From assembly GCA_033964015.1 (NCBI GenBank), contig CM066915.1, positions 15,106,372-15,170,371 of the forward strand: a DNA stretch of 64,000 nt, in the 5' to 3' direction. Below the pieces are notes generated by a model. That model did not search any database. It was not told where the DNA came from and saw nothing but the letters and a program-made list of their open reading frames with translations. Position numbers and translations under genes: made by a program. Origin of the DNA: Scolanthus callimorphus (taxonomy: Eukaryota > Cnidaria > Anthozoa > Actiniaria > Edwardsiidae). Positions within the stretch are counted from its first letter, which is position 1. Every line of letters starts with the position of its first letter. Below, piece by piece: positions 44,616-54,956 of this stretch.

Positions 44616-46804
44616 AGCGTGCAGAGATGTTCACTGAAATTGAAATAAACAAGTGGCTATATCATTACTGCCAGACGCAACTGCGTCAGTTCTGCAAAAT
44701 CTACACCATCCACACGGCCGCATACAATACAGAGGATGAGCAGTATGACCTGACTCATGTCTCACCTAAAATAAAAGGCCTTGTGGAAATACTCAAGCAG
44801 TACGGGAACCCACATGGTAAGCCCTCACTCGACCTGTGGATAAGTCTAAATTGTCAGAACTCAGAATATTGTGGACGCTAAAACAATGGACAAAACGCCA
44901 TCCAACCAATATGTGAAAATGTTACAATATTGCGGGGAATCAGAAACATATAAGTGAGCTGAAACGTGTAACAGACGAATGAATCTGATGTAACAACCAG
45001 CGAACAACTCGCGATCACAAAACACCATATTTGGAAAACAATGCCCTTGCGTGCAGCCAATCAAAATTCATATAAGACTTTTCCGTTGGGATTGCACGCG
45101 CATTCGAATTGTTCCGTTGGTTTAAAAGCGCGCGCGCGTGTTGATGCAAACAGCGTTGTCTGAACTCTGATTTACTATGGCAAATCAGTCGATCATATTA
45201 CGAGAACAGCAATTAAAAGTTATGATAAAAAAATTTTTGGGTTTTGAGCATGGAAGTACAACAGTGAACTAATCTCATTTTGTGCTTCTGTTCTGTTGTA
45301 CGGGGTACGCGCGCGTTATTTTTAGAAAACATGACGAATCAAATCTTGCGTTGCTGATTGGCTAAACGAAGAACCTGATGCTTTCCAAATATGGTGTTTA
45401 TTGATCGCGAGTTGTTCGCAGGTTGTCGCGCTGTTACACGTTTCAACTCACTTATATGTTTCTGGGGGAATCTAAGGTCAGTGTACAGAGCCGTTTAAGA
45501 ACCTTGGAAGACTAAACATGTCTAAGCCCAATGCCTGGTAGTAACATACATGTTGTCTCCCATTTGTCAGCTTTAGGCCCAAGTGACGACTCTAGCAAGT
45601 TGTGTGGCATAGTGTTCGTGGAGCGTCGCTACACGGCGCTAATCCTCTGCAAACAGATTAACAAGCTTGCAGGGCGCAATCCTGAACTTTCATTTATCAA
45701 GTGTAACTATGTGATCGGGCACGGGGCTGGAACGGCAGGATATAGCAAAGAAACTGAAATGAACTTCAAGAAGCAGGAGAAGGTGTTGCGACAGTTCAGG
45801 AGACATCAGACAAACTTGCTGATTGCAACAAGCGTTGTGGAAGAAGGCCTTGACGTTCCTAAGTGTAATTTTGTGGTCCGCTTTGACTTCCCGAAGAACT
45901 ATCGTTCGTACGTGCAGTCTAAAGGTCGCGCGCGAGCCAAGGACTCTTCGTACATCATGCTCGTGGAGGAGAAGGAGACGGAAGAAGTAGCACTAGACTT
46001 GGAGGTAGGCTGTCTTATTCCTACCACCAAACGATAAACGAAAAGAGACATTTGTTGCAGGCGTCCTATAACTCGCCCTGTCTGGTGAGGCAAATACTCG
46101 TAGGCAAATACTCATCGCATTGTATCATGCTTGACTTGAAATATCATGAGGAATATACATTCAGCTCTAGTCTTTTCTTGGGATTTACAGACCAATGTTC
46201 TAACTTTTAGCAGAAAAATATTCGCGCAGCTATGACAGTAACGACCCTTGTTTTCCTTCACTTCTCATATATATATTTCACTTGATATGTTTTACGTCTC
46301 AGCGATACAAAGATCTCGAGAAATATCTGCTTGAGGCATGCCACAGTCGAGAGATGCCAACCGCCATGGACTGTGATTTGGCTGTTGACGATAACTGGAC
46401 TCCTTATCTTACAAACCTCGGCGCCAGACTGACGATAAGTAACAGCGTTAGATACCTTCACAGGTAGGCTGACAAGCCATAATAAATACATCTGGATTAG
46501 AGATCGGATAGCTTTGACAGAACAAAAATCAATCTATGGTTGGTACATTAAGCTGAATTCAAGAAACGTTGTTTAGAAAGAGGGAACGTTCTGTTGCTAA
46601 TTAGCCAAGAACATCATCATCAACAACATCAAATGAAGAACTTGGATGAACATAGTTCTTGATTTCCACAGCTACTGTGCCAAGCTGCCAGGGGACCAGT
46701 ACACCAAATTACTTCCCGAAATCGAGACAGCAGAAGAAGGGGCTGGTGCTTTTCGCCCCACTATCATGCTGCCAATCAACTGCCCTCTCAAGGAAAAAAT
46801 TCGG
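44616..46804 (+). CDS. Dicer: Dicer exons 1-4: helicase C-terminal half and DUF283
   Basis: Exon 44616-44816 carries the linker ahead of the second helicase lobe ([31 protein letters not shown]). Exon 45571-46004 has [17 protein letters not shown], motif V ([18 protein letters not shown]) and motif VI ([12 protein letters not shown]). Exon 46303-46463 ([13 protein letters not shown]) and exon 46672-46804 ([26 protein letters not shown]) form the DUF283 start. The acceptor of the second exon is ambiguous: CAG|CTTTAG| allows two in-frame choices six bases apart (45571 or 45577). Confidence 0.9.
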
Positions 46805-49800
46805 GTAAGCAGCGGTTATGCTCTGTAGACGACTTACACGCCGATTTATTATGATTACGGGGTGATTTGTAACGAAGCTCGAAATACTATCAAAATAGTT
46901 TAAAACACATATTCTGTAATGAGTCAATGCTCGAGGATCTGATTTTGGTCGCTCCAGACGAGCATCCACCGATTCTAGGAGGAGACATGAACAACGCTCT
47001 TTAAGCTAGTCCATATGCACCATGTGAGGCTAAACAGCGTCTCCGTCATTCGCTACCATTGCACTAGGGTACATGCATGGCGGTCAAAATATTGCTGTGT
47101 GGCGTTGTCAGTTTTGCCAGGCGGCAGCCCCACTTTCAAGAAGCGCGCGCGTCCAATTTCGTATTGTTGACATTTTCACATAAACTAAAAGGCGCGTTTC
47201 AAGTCGCTCTGTGTTTAGCCTGGGTTCATATGACAATAGGGAAACCAGTCGCAATGTGATAACACCAATTCTAATATATAAACTATACGTTATTACAAAG
47301 TAATTGCAAATTATTTACAACAGTCATCTGAAATCCGCTCTGCTAACCAGGCATAGAGTTCAATACCTTTTGTTTAGCAACATCGAATGTGAATTGGATG
47401 TCGGATATGCAATTAGAGCAACGGAACAGTGTTCTTTAGAACAATCAAGGAAACCTTTTAAGCGTCATTTTGGCGTCATAAATGATTCCAGTAAGCTACA
47501 ATAACAACCGCAATCACTTGCCCCTAAAGTCGTTGGAATTAGCGACGAGGATGGTGATTTGCGTTGCCATTTCTCCTTCAAGTACCAATGCATTTTACGA
47601 AATCGTACCAAAATCGACGAAGATATCGAGAGTATAATTGGATATCCAAGCACATAATCATGATTACATTCAGAAGGGTTCTGAATAAAATTGGTACCGG
47701 ATCGTACCCGATTACTCAAATGGAGCAAATGCTACAACGCTATTTCAACCTGGGGATGGAGTTCCCAAGATTTACGGTATGATTGTATTATCACTAGTAA
47801 ACCAAGAACTAAAATAAATAGTAACAAAAAACAGCTTTACCATCATTATCCTTTGGAAACAACCGAAAAAAACATCCGCCCTTTTCATTGTGACCGAAAA
47901 GGCGTTTTTTTTTTTTTTTTTTTTTATTGTCATCAAGTATGTATATATATATTTACATACACAATACAGCAAAAATAAATACAACAAAAAGGACATGACA
48001 AACAAGCCAAAAAAAAATAATAATTTAAAAGCGGTTTTTAAGAGGTTCCCATTTAGTTAAATGAATTTTTAGTTTGTTTTTCTTTGTAGCGATAGCTAGC
48101 TCAGTATCATGTATTTGTTTAACTTTTTTTTTTCCAGAAGAAGTCTAGGTTTTCCCAAGGTTTGATCATTTTTTGTCTGCAAAAATAAAATAAAAAAAAG
48201 GCGTGGGTGAATCCATGTCAAACCTAACGGCTTGGACACCCAATCCCGTTATGCTAAATTTAACACGCGTCCAGTTTAAACATGGAATGTCATCGAATTT
48301 CCCTGATCATACAATTGTGACATTATTGTTTACGCCTCTTAGACGTCTCGCATGTTGTCATCATAATAAAAGCGGTGCTTTGCTTTTCCATCTAACTAAA
48401 CGTAATATATAGATTTAGGCCCCGCGTAAAAGCGGAGCTCGCCCAATAAGATTAGATATGAATTTTTCTACTTTATTCGAGGGTTCATAAATAATGACGT
48501 CATCGATGACGTCACATCACGTGACTAGATTTTAATATATATATAATATAATATATAATATATCCAAGTTTTGTTTTCTCACTACCTTTCGATCATTGAT
48601 ATATTGCCGTATATTTTAAAATTCAACGGAGGCCATGAAATGATGACGTCATCGATGACGACACACAATTTTGTCCAAGTTTGGTTGTCTTGCCGCCATT
48701 CATTCCTCAGATAGTAAATGCCTACTGTAATTACACGAACGCTCTGGAATGATGACGTCATCGATTACGTTATACCACGTGACCATGCACAGCCCCCCCC
48801 CCCCCCCCCCCCCCCCTTGTGCATACATAACTATCCTCAAGTTTAGTCCTCTGGACATTTTGCCTTCATCGATTTTTTTTACGGTCCAGCGTGACTCTAT
48901 CTATAGGACTTCTATCCTATAATTGGGATACCTGTGGCGGACGGACGGACACACTGACACACACGGAAAATGACAAAGAAAAAATCATATCTCCGGAAAG
49001 AAAGCTCAAATAGCGATTAAATTTGGCAATTGCTGTGCACATATCAATAGGTATGTAATGACAAAGTCACGTGATATGACGTCACTGATTACGTCATGCA
49101 AAATACCAAAAATGTCTCAAACCACTCAAAATCGACTTCATGGTTATATGTCTGATCTTATACCACTTTTCCTTATGTATGGTGCTCCGCTCGCGCGGCG
49201 CTTTGCGTCGCGGGGAAGCTCCGCTACTAAGATGGATACTTGGCTACGCGTTTGGCTTGGTTTGAACCTACATGAACCCAAGTGATAGGTTTGTCTTTTG
49301 CAGGGCCAAGTTATGCCGCGCAAGAATCTGTCCGTCCAAGCCGCCGCGTTTGATGCGTGTGTGCAGTTACATAAGATGGGTGAGCTGGACAACAATCTGA
49401 GGCCTGTGGTGGCTCTGTCCGAGGACAGCCTGGACGAGAGTGATCAGGAAGATACTGATGAAAAGAAGCTCGGCAAGGCTGGGACCAAGAAACGCAGACG
49501 GAATCACAGTCGTAAGGTAGTAATGAGACTATGACGGGAGGGAGAAACGTCGCGCATTGGGGGACGATTATAATATCATAAGTCCTTATAAGGTGGTGTT
49601 TTATTAGATTCCAGACGCATTCCTGGCGAGCCTACCCAAAGCCAAGCAAACCTGCTACCTTTACGCTATAGATATGGAGAGACCCGACGGTGGCAGTCCA
49701 CAACAAGTGTTGGGATCCCTGTGGAACTTAGGAATTGCTGTGACAAAGCTTCTGCCGCCGGTATGTGTATATATATATTCATATATCTATTCCCTCTAAA

Positions 49801-52800
49801 AGCCCAGAATCGAGTTAGAGACGATCCTCGTGCTCAGCGTTATACTTCGGCACTAATAGAGGGTAGCCGCACGGCAATCCCACCGCACGACAGGTCCTAT
49901 ATATAGATTTTCAATCAGAGCTGAAAGCTACTATATAGATGTCCAGCTAGAGCTGAAAGGTCCTATATAGATTTTCGAGGTTCGCACTTCATCCTCAAAC
50001 CATTGGGGGATAGAAACACAAGATGTGCGCAACCTTATTTGAAATGGGTGTATACGTCTACATGTATAAAGGCCAGGTTTAAGTATTGCATTAACTCCAT
50101 TTAAAGTATCAAGATCATATGCTCCTTGGACATTTAAAAATTATCGGTCCGTCGTGTGTTCCTGTACGCGTACTTCCATAATGCAATTCCCAACTCATTC
50201 CAAAAGATAATCTGGTGCCCTAGTGCGGGGTCATATGATTTCACAAGTGAAAAGAGGATTATTGAAAACCACGTCAGTTCTTCCCAGTCCGCAATCGCAA
50301 CCTAGCCTCTCGAAGTGGAGTGGGAATGTGTAATTAATTATATCAATCATTTAAAAACAATTTTAATAGAAAAACTATTTAGTTCCTCGAGAATAGATTA
50401 TATTAGTAATCAGATTTCTGTTTGCCGATATGTTTCTGCAGGTTCGTCGATTCCAGCTCTACACGGACAGCAGTCCCCTACACGTCACCATACGATTTAC
50501 TGGCAGCACAGCATCCCCCCTCACTCCCCCCAGGTGAGCCTGATGGACTCGTTCCACGCCAAGCTGATATCACATGTGCTGCGCGTTCACCATGAGCTTA
50601 CCACTGACCAGCAAAATGGCTACCACGTGGTTTTATTGCATAGCTCAGGGAAAGGCTTGGATTTCGAGCGAATGAAAGATCTGGAATTACTGATGACCAA
50701 ACCAGAGGAAGGAGTAGCTGGAGAAGAAAGAATAAAGGACTTTGACGAATTAGAGAATAGCAACTCGATGATCAGGCCTCTACATCGAGAGGATTATCAG
50801 AAATACGTACTGGAACGCGTGTGCTTTGAGATGAGCCCGGGAAGTGCATTCCCAGACCCAAGCAAAGCGCGGACATACGAGGAGTATTATAGGAAGACGT
50901 ACGACCAAACCATCAGAGACAACCAGCAACCGCTACTTGAGGTGAGGACGTTCTCCGAGAGGGTCAACTTCTTGGTTAACCGAAACAAAACCAACAAAAA
51001 AACCAAGGCCATTCATCTGATACCTGAATTGTGTTCCCGTGAGCCTTTGCCAGCATCGCTGATACGACAGGCCTGTTTGCTGCCGTCTGTTCTCCACCGG
51101 ATGACATCATTGTTATTGGTCACCGAGCTAAGGGATGTTATCAAAGCCGGATGTGACGTCAGTGAAGGTGTAGTAGAGCATGGGTGCGAGAGTACCTTAC
51201 CAGTAATTGGTGTGACATCTATAGGGGCTGGTACTTCGTCAGGGAGGTCTCAGGGACAAGAGTTACCGGCGACGAGACGCAAAACGCGCAGCGGAAGCAA
51301 CACGAGGATTGGCGACGACTACACCAAAGACTCTAAATACGAAAGGGAATTTAGAGAGGTAACGCAGACGCTGCGTCATATGTTTTCCAACAATCGACTC
51401 CATGTTCTTCACCCTGATTCAGAGCTTTTGCTGCAAGCGCTGACCACTAAACATGCCGGCGATGCATTCGATTTGGAACGTCTGGAGATGCTTGGAGATG
51501 CATTCCTCAAGCAAGCCGTCTCTATCTATCTGTTTTGCCAATATAGAGATAAAGACGAAGGCAAGCTCACCAGACGCAAAGGGAGCCGGCTCAGTAATTT
51601 GGCATTGTTTAGAGACGCTGACCGGCAAGGATTCCCCAGGTATCTTCAGAGCACTCAGCTAGACCGTGGAACATGGGCTCCGCCTTCCCTTCATCGTACT
51701 CAGGTAAGTAAGTTAAGCCTCATCCTGGTAAAGGGCTGTTCCATTTTATAATCGGTACAGCCCTATTGGGGAACCTGGAATTTCCACAGGGCCATTCATT
51801 TTACCTCAGAATTTCCATAGGGATCACAAAAGAATGTGGAATTTCCTCAGGGAATGCTTCAAATTTCCGCAGGGGAAGAACAATTTTGGAAAATTTTCTC
51901 TATAGGGGGTACAGCTATGTTTTGAACTATGTTTTGCTGAACAAATGTCTTGTTTATTCCCTTCCGTAAGGGAGCGATGTGCCTTAAGTCATACATACTA
52001 GAAATGGTAAAATATTTATTTTTATGTGCGTATATCATTAATGTTTCTAGGTTGCAGCTCCTTCCAACGTCAGCCCCACAAAGGCGAGGAAACTAGGGAA
52101 CGGCTCACGAGTCGCGGTAATGCCGGACAAGTCGGTCACCCAGGTCATCTCGGACAAGTCTGTAGCTGACAGTGTGGAAGCCATGATAGGCGCCTATCTG
52201 ATTTCTTGCGGATACGAGGGAGCTTTATGCTTCTTGGACTTTCTGGGTGTAAAGGTATGCACTTTGCATTTGAAGTTATTTGTGTTCATTTGCCCTCCCC
52301 CGGCCAGTTTCCTTAACAACGGCTCGTACACCCTCCTCGAAAAATGGTGGAAGGTACGTCACGGTCGAGAAAGTACGTTCTGTTAGAAAAAAAAAAACAG
52401 AATAAGCAATACCAACAACAAGGTTATGCTTTCAAACATCGAATATTGCATGTTTCAAATGATAAGCTCCTCTCATTATGTATGAGTAACATATAGAAAT
52501 AATATTTTCGAGATGGTTTAGGAATTGCGTGGTTTGCCCTGACAGGTACTTCCAGACGACGAAATGGAGACAGACGACGGACGCGAATGCCAGCCTTGCA
52601 AGTACTCGAAATTTACCCATCCCGGCATTATACAGTACAACCCGAACACAGAGATTCTGGAGCACATGAGTCAGCGGGTTGAACAATTCGAGAAGCGCAT
52701 TGAGTACACATTCAGCAACAAACTGTACCTCATTCAGGCTTTGACACACGCCTCCTATCAAGAGAACAGGTATAGACTTACAGAGGAGAGACGGAAACAC

Positions 52801-54956
52801 ATTTCAGTGGCACGTTTTTTTTCTTAATTTTATAAACTACTTGGATCCGTTTCAGGTTGACAGACTGCTACCAACGTCTGGAATTTCTGGGTGATGCCCT
52901 GCTGGATTTTCTGGTCACCGAGCTGATCTATTCCAGGAACACCACCCTTTCTCCAGGAGATCTGACAGACCTGCGACAGGCCTTGGTCAATAACAACATA
53001 TTTGCCGAGATCGCGGTCAAATACGGCTACGACAAGAGCCTTTTTCAGATGTCGCCAGAATGGTTTCGCAAGATCGGCAAGTTTGCCGAGGTCGTCAAAT
53101 ATAACGAAGAGGAAGGGCAAGACGTAAGTACTAATGACTCTTGTTTGACGAAGAAATTCTGGTCAGAGATGGATTTAACTTAGACTTTTCCTCCATCCGT
53201 TAAACTTTCGACCTGCTTGAGGTCAAAGTGGTACATTATTGAGAAATGATGGTAAATTGTAACTTGGTGAACTCTGAAATTACTGTTGGTGTTCAGATCA
53301 ATCCCGACCCATTCCTTAACCTGACGGAGTGTGACGAAGAAGGAATCGAAGCTCCCAAGGTGTTAGGGGACATCTTTGAGTCAGTCGCGGCGGCGATCTT
53401 CCTGGACAGCGGTATGGACGTGATAACCACGTGGCGCGTCTATTATCGTATGATGAAGCCATACATTGGTAAGTTGTGACGTCGTATTATCGTATGATGA
53501 AGCCATACATTGGAAGTTGTGACGTCATATTATCGTATGATCAAGCCTTGCATTTGTATGTCGTGATGTCATGTTATCGTATGATGAAGCCATACATTGG
53601 TGAGTTGTGACGTCATAGTATTATCATATGATGAAGCCATACATGGTGAGTTGTGGCGTCATATTATCGTATGATGAAGCAGCTTGGCTTGTAAACGTAT
53701 TTTTTTAATTTCATCAGATGAATATTCTAAATGCGTCCCCAAGAGCCCAGTGCGCATGATCTACGAGAAAGACGCTGACGCATTTTTCAGGTGAGCAAGC
53801 AAGGATTAAACAGATACGCAGACCGACATGAAAAGAACGACCTAATCAGACTCTATGGTGGCTAGGGATTCTAATAATCAGACTCTATGTTGGCTAGGAA
53901 ATCTAAAATGTCAGAATTCTTCAATATTCTCACTTGACTCTTCTCGCTCAGACGCAACCTCGTCCCCAGGGCATTCGATCGTCTGGCCAACAAAAGGCGA
54001 CGAGCAAGACGCTCTGGACGGGAATCTATATTTGGCAGATTCTAGACCTAACGAACTAGTCTCTTGTGTCAGATTCTAGACCTAACGAACTAGTCTCTTG
54101 TGTCAGATTCTAGAACTAACGAACTAGTCTCTTGTGTCAGATTCTAGACCTAACGAACTAGTCTCTTGTGTCAGATTCTAGACCAACCGAACTAGTCTCT
54201 TGTGTCAGATTCTAGACCTGACGAACTAGTCTCTTGTGTCAGATTCTAGACCTAACGAACTAGTCTCTTGTGTCAGATTCTAGACCTAACGAACTAGTCT
54301 CTTGTGGCAGATTCTAGACCTAACGAACTAGTCTCTTGTGGCAGATTCTAGACCTAACGAACTCGTCTCTTGTGGCAGATTCTAGACCTAACGAACTAGT
54401 CTCAATTGTGAGAACAACAGCGGCAAATGCAAGTGCTTCGATTGTTTATTCTTATGTCGGGGGTTTCTTTTAATTTCACTTGAATTTTGACCGTTTAAAT
54501 GGCGAATTTGTTGGTCTTATAATCTACTTCACATGCTCAAGAATGTTTCCAAGTGGGTCTCTCTTGGGGTGATCTGAATTACACAACCTGGAGACACCCG
54601 AGTTCATTATTGTTGTGTCTTGTCTACTTGGTCTTTGCTTTCTATTCCTGCATACCTGGTTGGGTCGAACCTATTTTTGGACATAGTAACCGATTAAGGT
54701 GCTATGGGATGAATCTCATTTCGCAGAGTGTCCAAACATAGAGGCGTTTGACAAAAAATTATAACTAAAATCCGTCTGTTAAATATTTTATATTTGCATG
54801 CACTTTCAGCAAGCCCCATGTACTCGAGAACAGCAAGGTAGAGTGTCAACTGACTGTGTGCTGGGGGTGTACAAAGGAAGAGGCACTAATGGTCAGATCG
54901 CCAAGATGACCGCCTCAAAGAAGGCTCTACAGGAACTCGACAAGTTACAACAGTGA
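44616..54956 (+). CDS. Dicer: Dicer (RNase III), thirteen exons, N-terminus not in view
   Basis: Dicer cuts double-stranded RNA and hairpin precursors into small RNAs. Exons: 44616-44816, 45571-46004, 46303-46463, 46672-46804, 49304-49516, 49608-49760, 50442-51703, 52051-52254, 52546-52769, 52856-53123, 53297-53468, 53718-53790, 54810-54956. All introns have GT/AG ends and every phase agrees. The order is helicase insertion and C-terminal helicase, DUF283, platform, PAZ, RNase IIIa, RNase IIIb, dsRBD, giving about 1,215 codons against roughly 1,900 for full animal Dicers. The first helicase half (Walker A, DECH) is missing. Two frameshifts appear, near 50515-50535 in C-rich sequence and at about 54857. 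Catalytic residues of both RNase III domains are intact, which argues for a gene with assembly errors rather than a dead copy. Confidence 0.92.
44941..45464. mobile_element. hAT-like foldback MITE in Dicer intron
   Basis: 524 bp. Inverted arms of about 110-130 bp start CAGAAACATATAAGTGAG and include GAACAACTCGCGATCA and AACACCATATTTGGAAA. The 7-bp GGGGAAT flanks both sides (44934-44940 and 45465-45471). CAG...CTG ends and a 7-8 bp duplication are typical of hAT. It lies in the intron between helicase exons and would fold into a long hairpin in the pre-mRNA. Confidence 0.75.
46805..49303 (+). other. Long Dicer intron filled with repeats
   Basis: About 2.5 kb. It holds a degenerate copy of the 39744-39877 MITE (about 47215-47345), a T19 run near 47910, and the CRE-rich interspersed repeat from 48405 to about 49225, which ends only about 80 bp before the next acceptor. 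No exon is recognisable inside. Confidence 0.7.
48405..49225 (+). repeat. GCTCCGCT interspersed repeat, copy B, rich in TGACGTCA sites
   Basis: The left end is TATATAGATTTAGGCCCC with TAAAAGCGGAGCTC. The interior has ATGACGTCATCGATGACGTC with ATCACGTGAC (48493), ATGACGTCATCGATGACG (48643), ATGACGTCATCGATTACG with ACCACGTGAC (48752), a C24-type run (about 48794-48817), a GGACGGACGGACAC block, and CACGTGATATGACGTCAC (49069). The right end is TATGGTGCTCCGCTCGCG, a CGCGGCGC/GCGTCGCG hairpin and GAAGCTCCGCT. The block order matches 17730-18175. Confidence 0.8.
49304..51703 (+). CDS. Dicer: Dicer exons 5-7: DUF283 end, platform, PAZ, RNase IIIa start
   Basis: 49304-49516 has [20 protein letters not shown] and a basic-acidic linker. 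49608-49760 starts the platform ([14 protein letters not shown]). The large exon 50442-51703 begins [18 protein letters not shown], then changes frame in C-rich sequence and continues [20 protein letters not shown], the PAZ region ([44 protein letters not shown]) and RNase IIIa ([28 protein letters not shown]). The catalytic E..GD pair is present. The entry phase of the exon supports the first frame, so a missing base in the C runs at about 50512-50529 is the simplest explanation. Confidence 0.88.
49894..49979 (+). repeat. Short tandem repeat TATATAGAT...AGAGCTGAAAG
   Basis: About two and a half copies of a ~34-bp unit with TATATAGATKTYC and AGAGCTGAAAG, in the Dicer intron before the large PAZ exon. 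Confidence 0.7.
52051..54956 (+). CDS. Dicer: Dicer exons 8-13: RNase IIIa end, RNase IIIb, dsRBD
   Basis: 52051-52254 supplies the second RNase IIIa acidic pair ([17 protein letters not shown]). 52546-52769 and 52856-53123 hold RNase IIIb part one ([42 protein letters not shown]). 53297-53468 has [20 protein letters not shown] and ends [10 protein letters not shown]. 53718-53790 ([15 protein letters not shown]) leads into the dsRBD exon 54810-54956 ([16 protein letters not shown], then [20 protein letters not shown]). A two-base TG surplus between these two parts shifts the frame; the intended stop is TGA at 54954-54956. Confidence 0.9.
53441..53690 (+). repeat. Minisatellite derived from a Dicer exon-intron boundary
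   Basis: The unit TATTATCGTATGATGAAGCC, ATACATTG, GTAAGTTGTGACGTC begins inside the RNase IIIb exon (53441-53468 coding) and extends over its splice donor. Five further copies follow in the intron at spacings of about 43-48 bp. Donor sequences differ: GTAAGT (authentic), GGAAGT (lost), GTATGT, GTGAGT, GTGAGT; the last unit breaks off after GATGAAGC. The coding block TATGATGAAGCCATACATTG is almost unchanged in four copies. Confidence 0.9.
53759..54005 (+). repeat. Source segment of the 247-bp Dicer fragment copied to 57587
   Basis: It covers the last 32 bp of the exon ending at 53790 and the first 215 bp of the following intron. The same 247 bp occurs at 57587-57833 with about two differences seen. 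The exon part is coding here, so this is the probable donor. Confidence 0.9.
54037..54403 (+). repeat. 34-bp tandem array in the last Dicer intron
   Basis: About eleven head-to-tail copies of AGATTCTAGACCTAACGAAC followed by TAGTCTCTTGTGTC, with single-base variants (GTGGC in the last copies). There are no spacers, so it is not a CRISPR array. Confidence 0.95.

Noticed and set aside
50315..50441. N-terminal extension of the large Dicer ORF
   Set aside because: This part lies upstream of a strong CTGCAG acceptor, is AT-rich, and is intron sequence that happens to be open.
53855..54079. Plus-strand ORF in the last Dicer intron, matched at 57683-57952
   Set aside because: Similarity is due to the 247-bp segmental copy at DNA level; the frame starts in intron sequence and has no domain.
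54037..54403. CRISPR-like array
   Set aside because: Head-to-tail 34-bp copies with no unique spacers, inside an intron of an animal gene.
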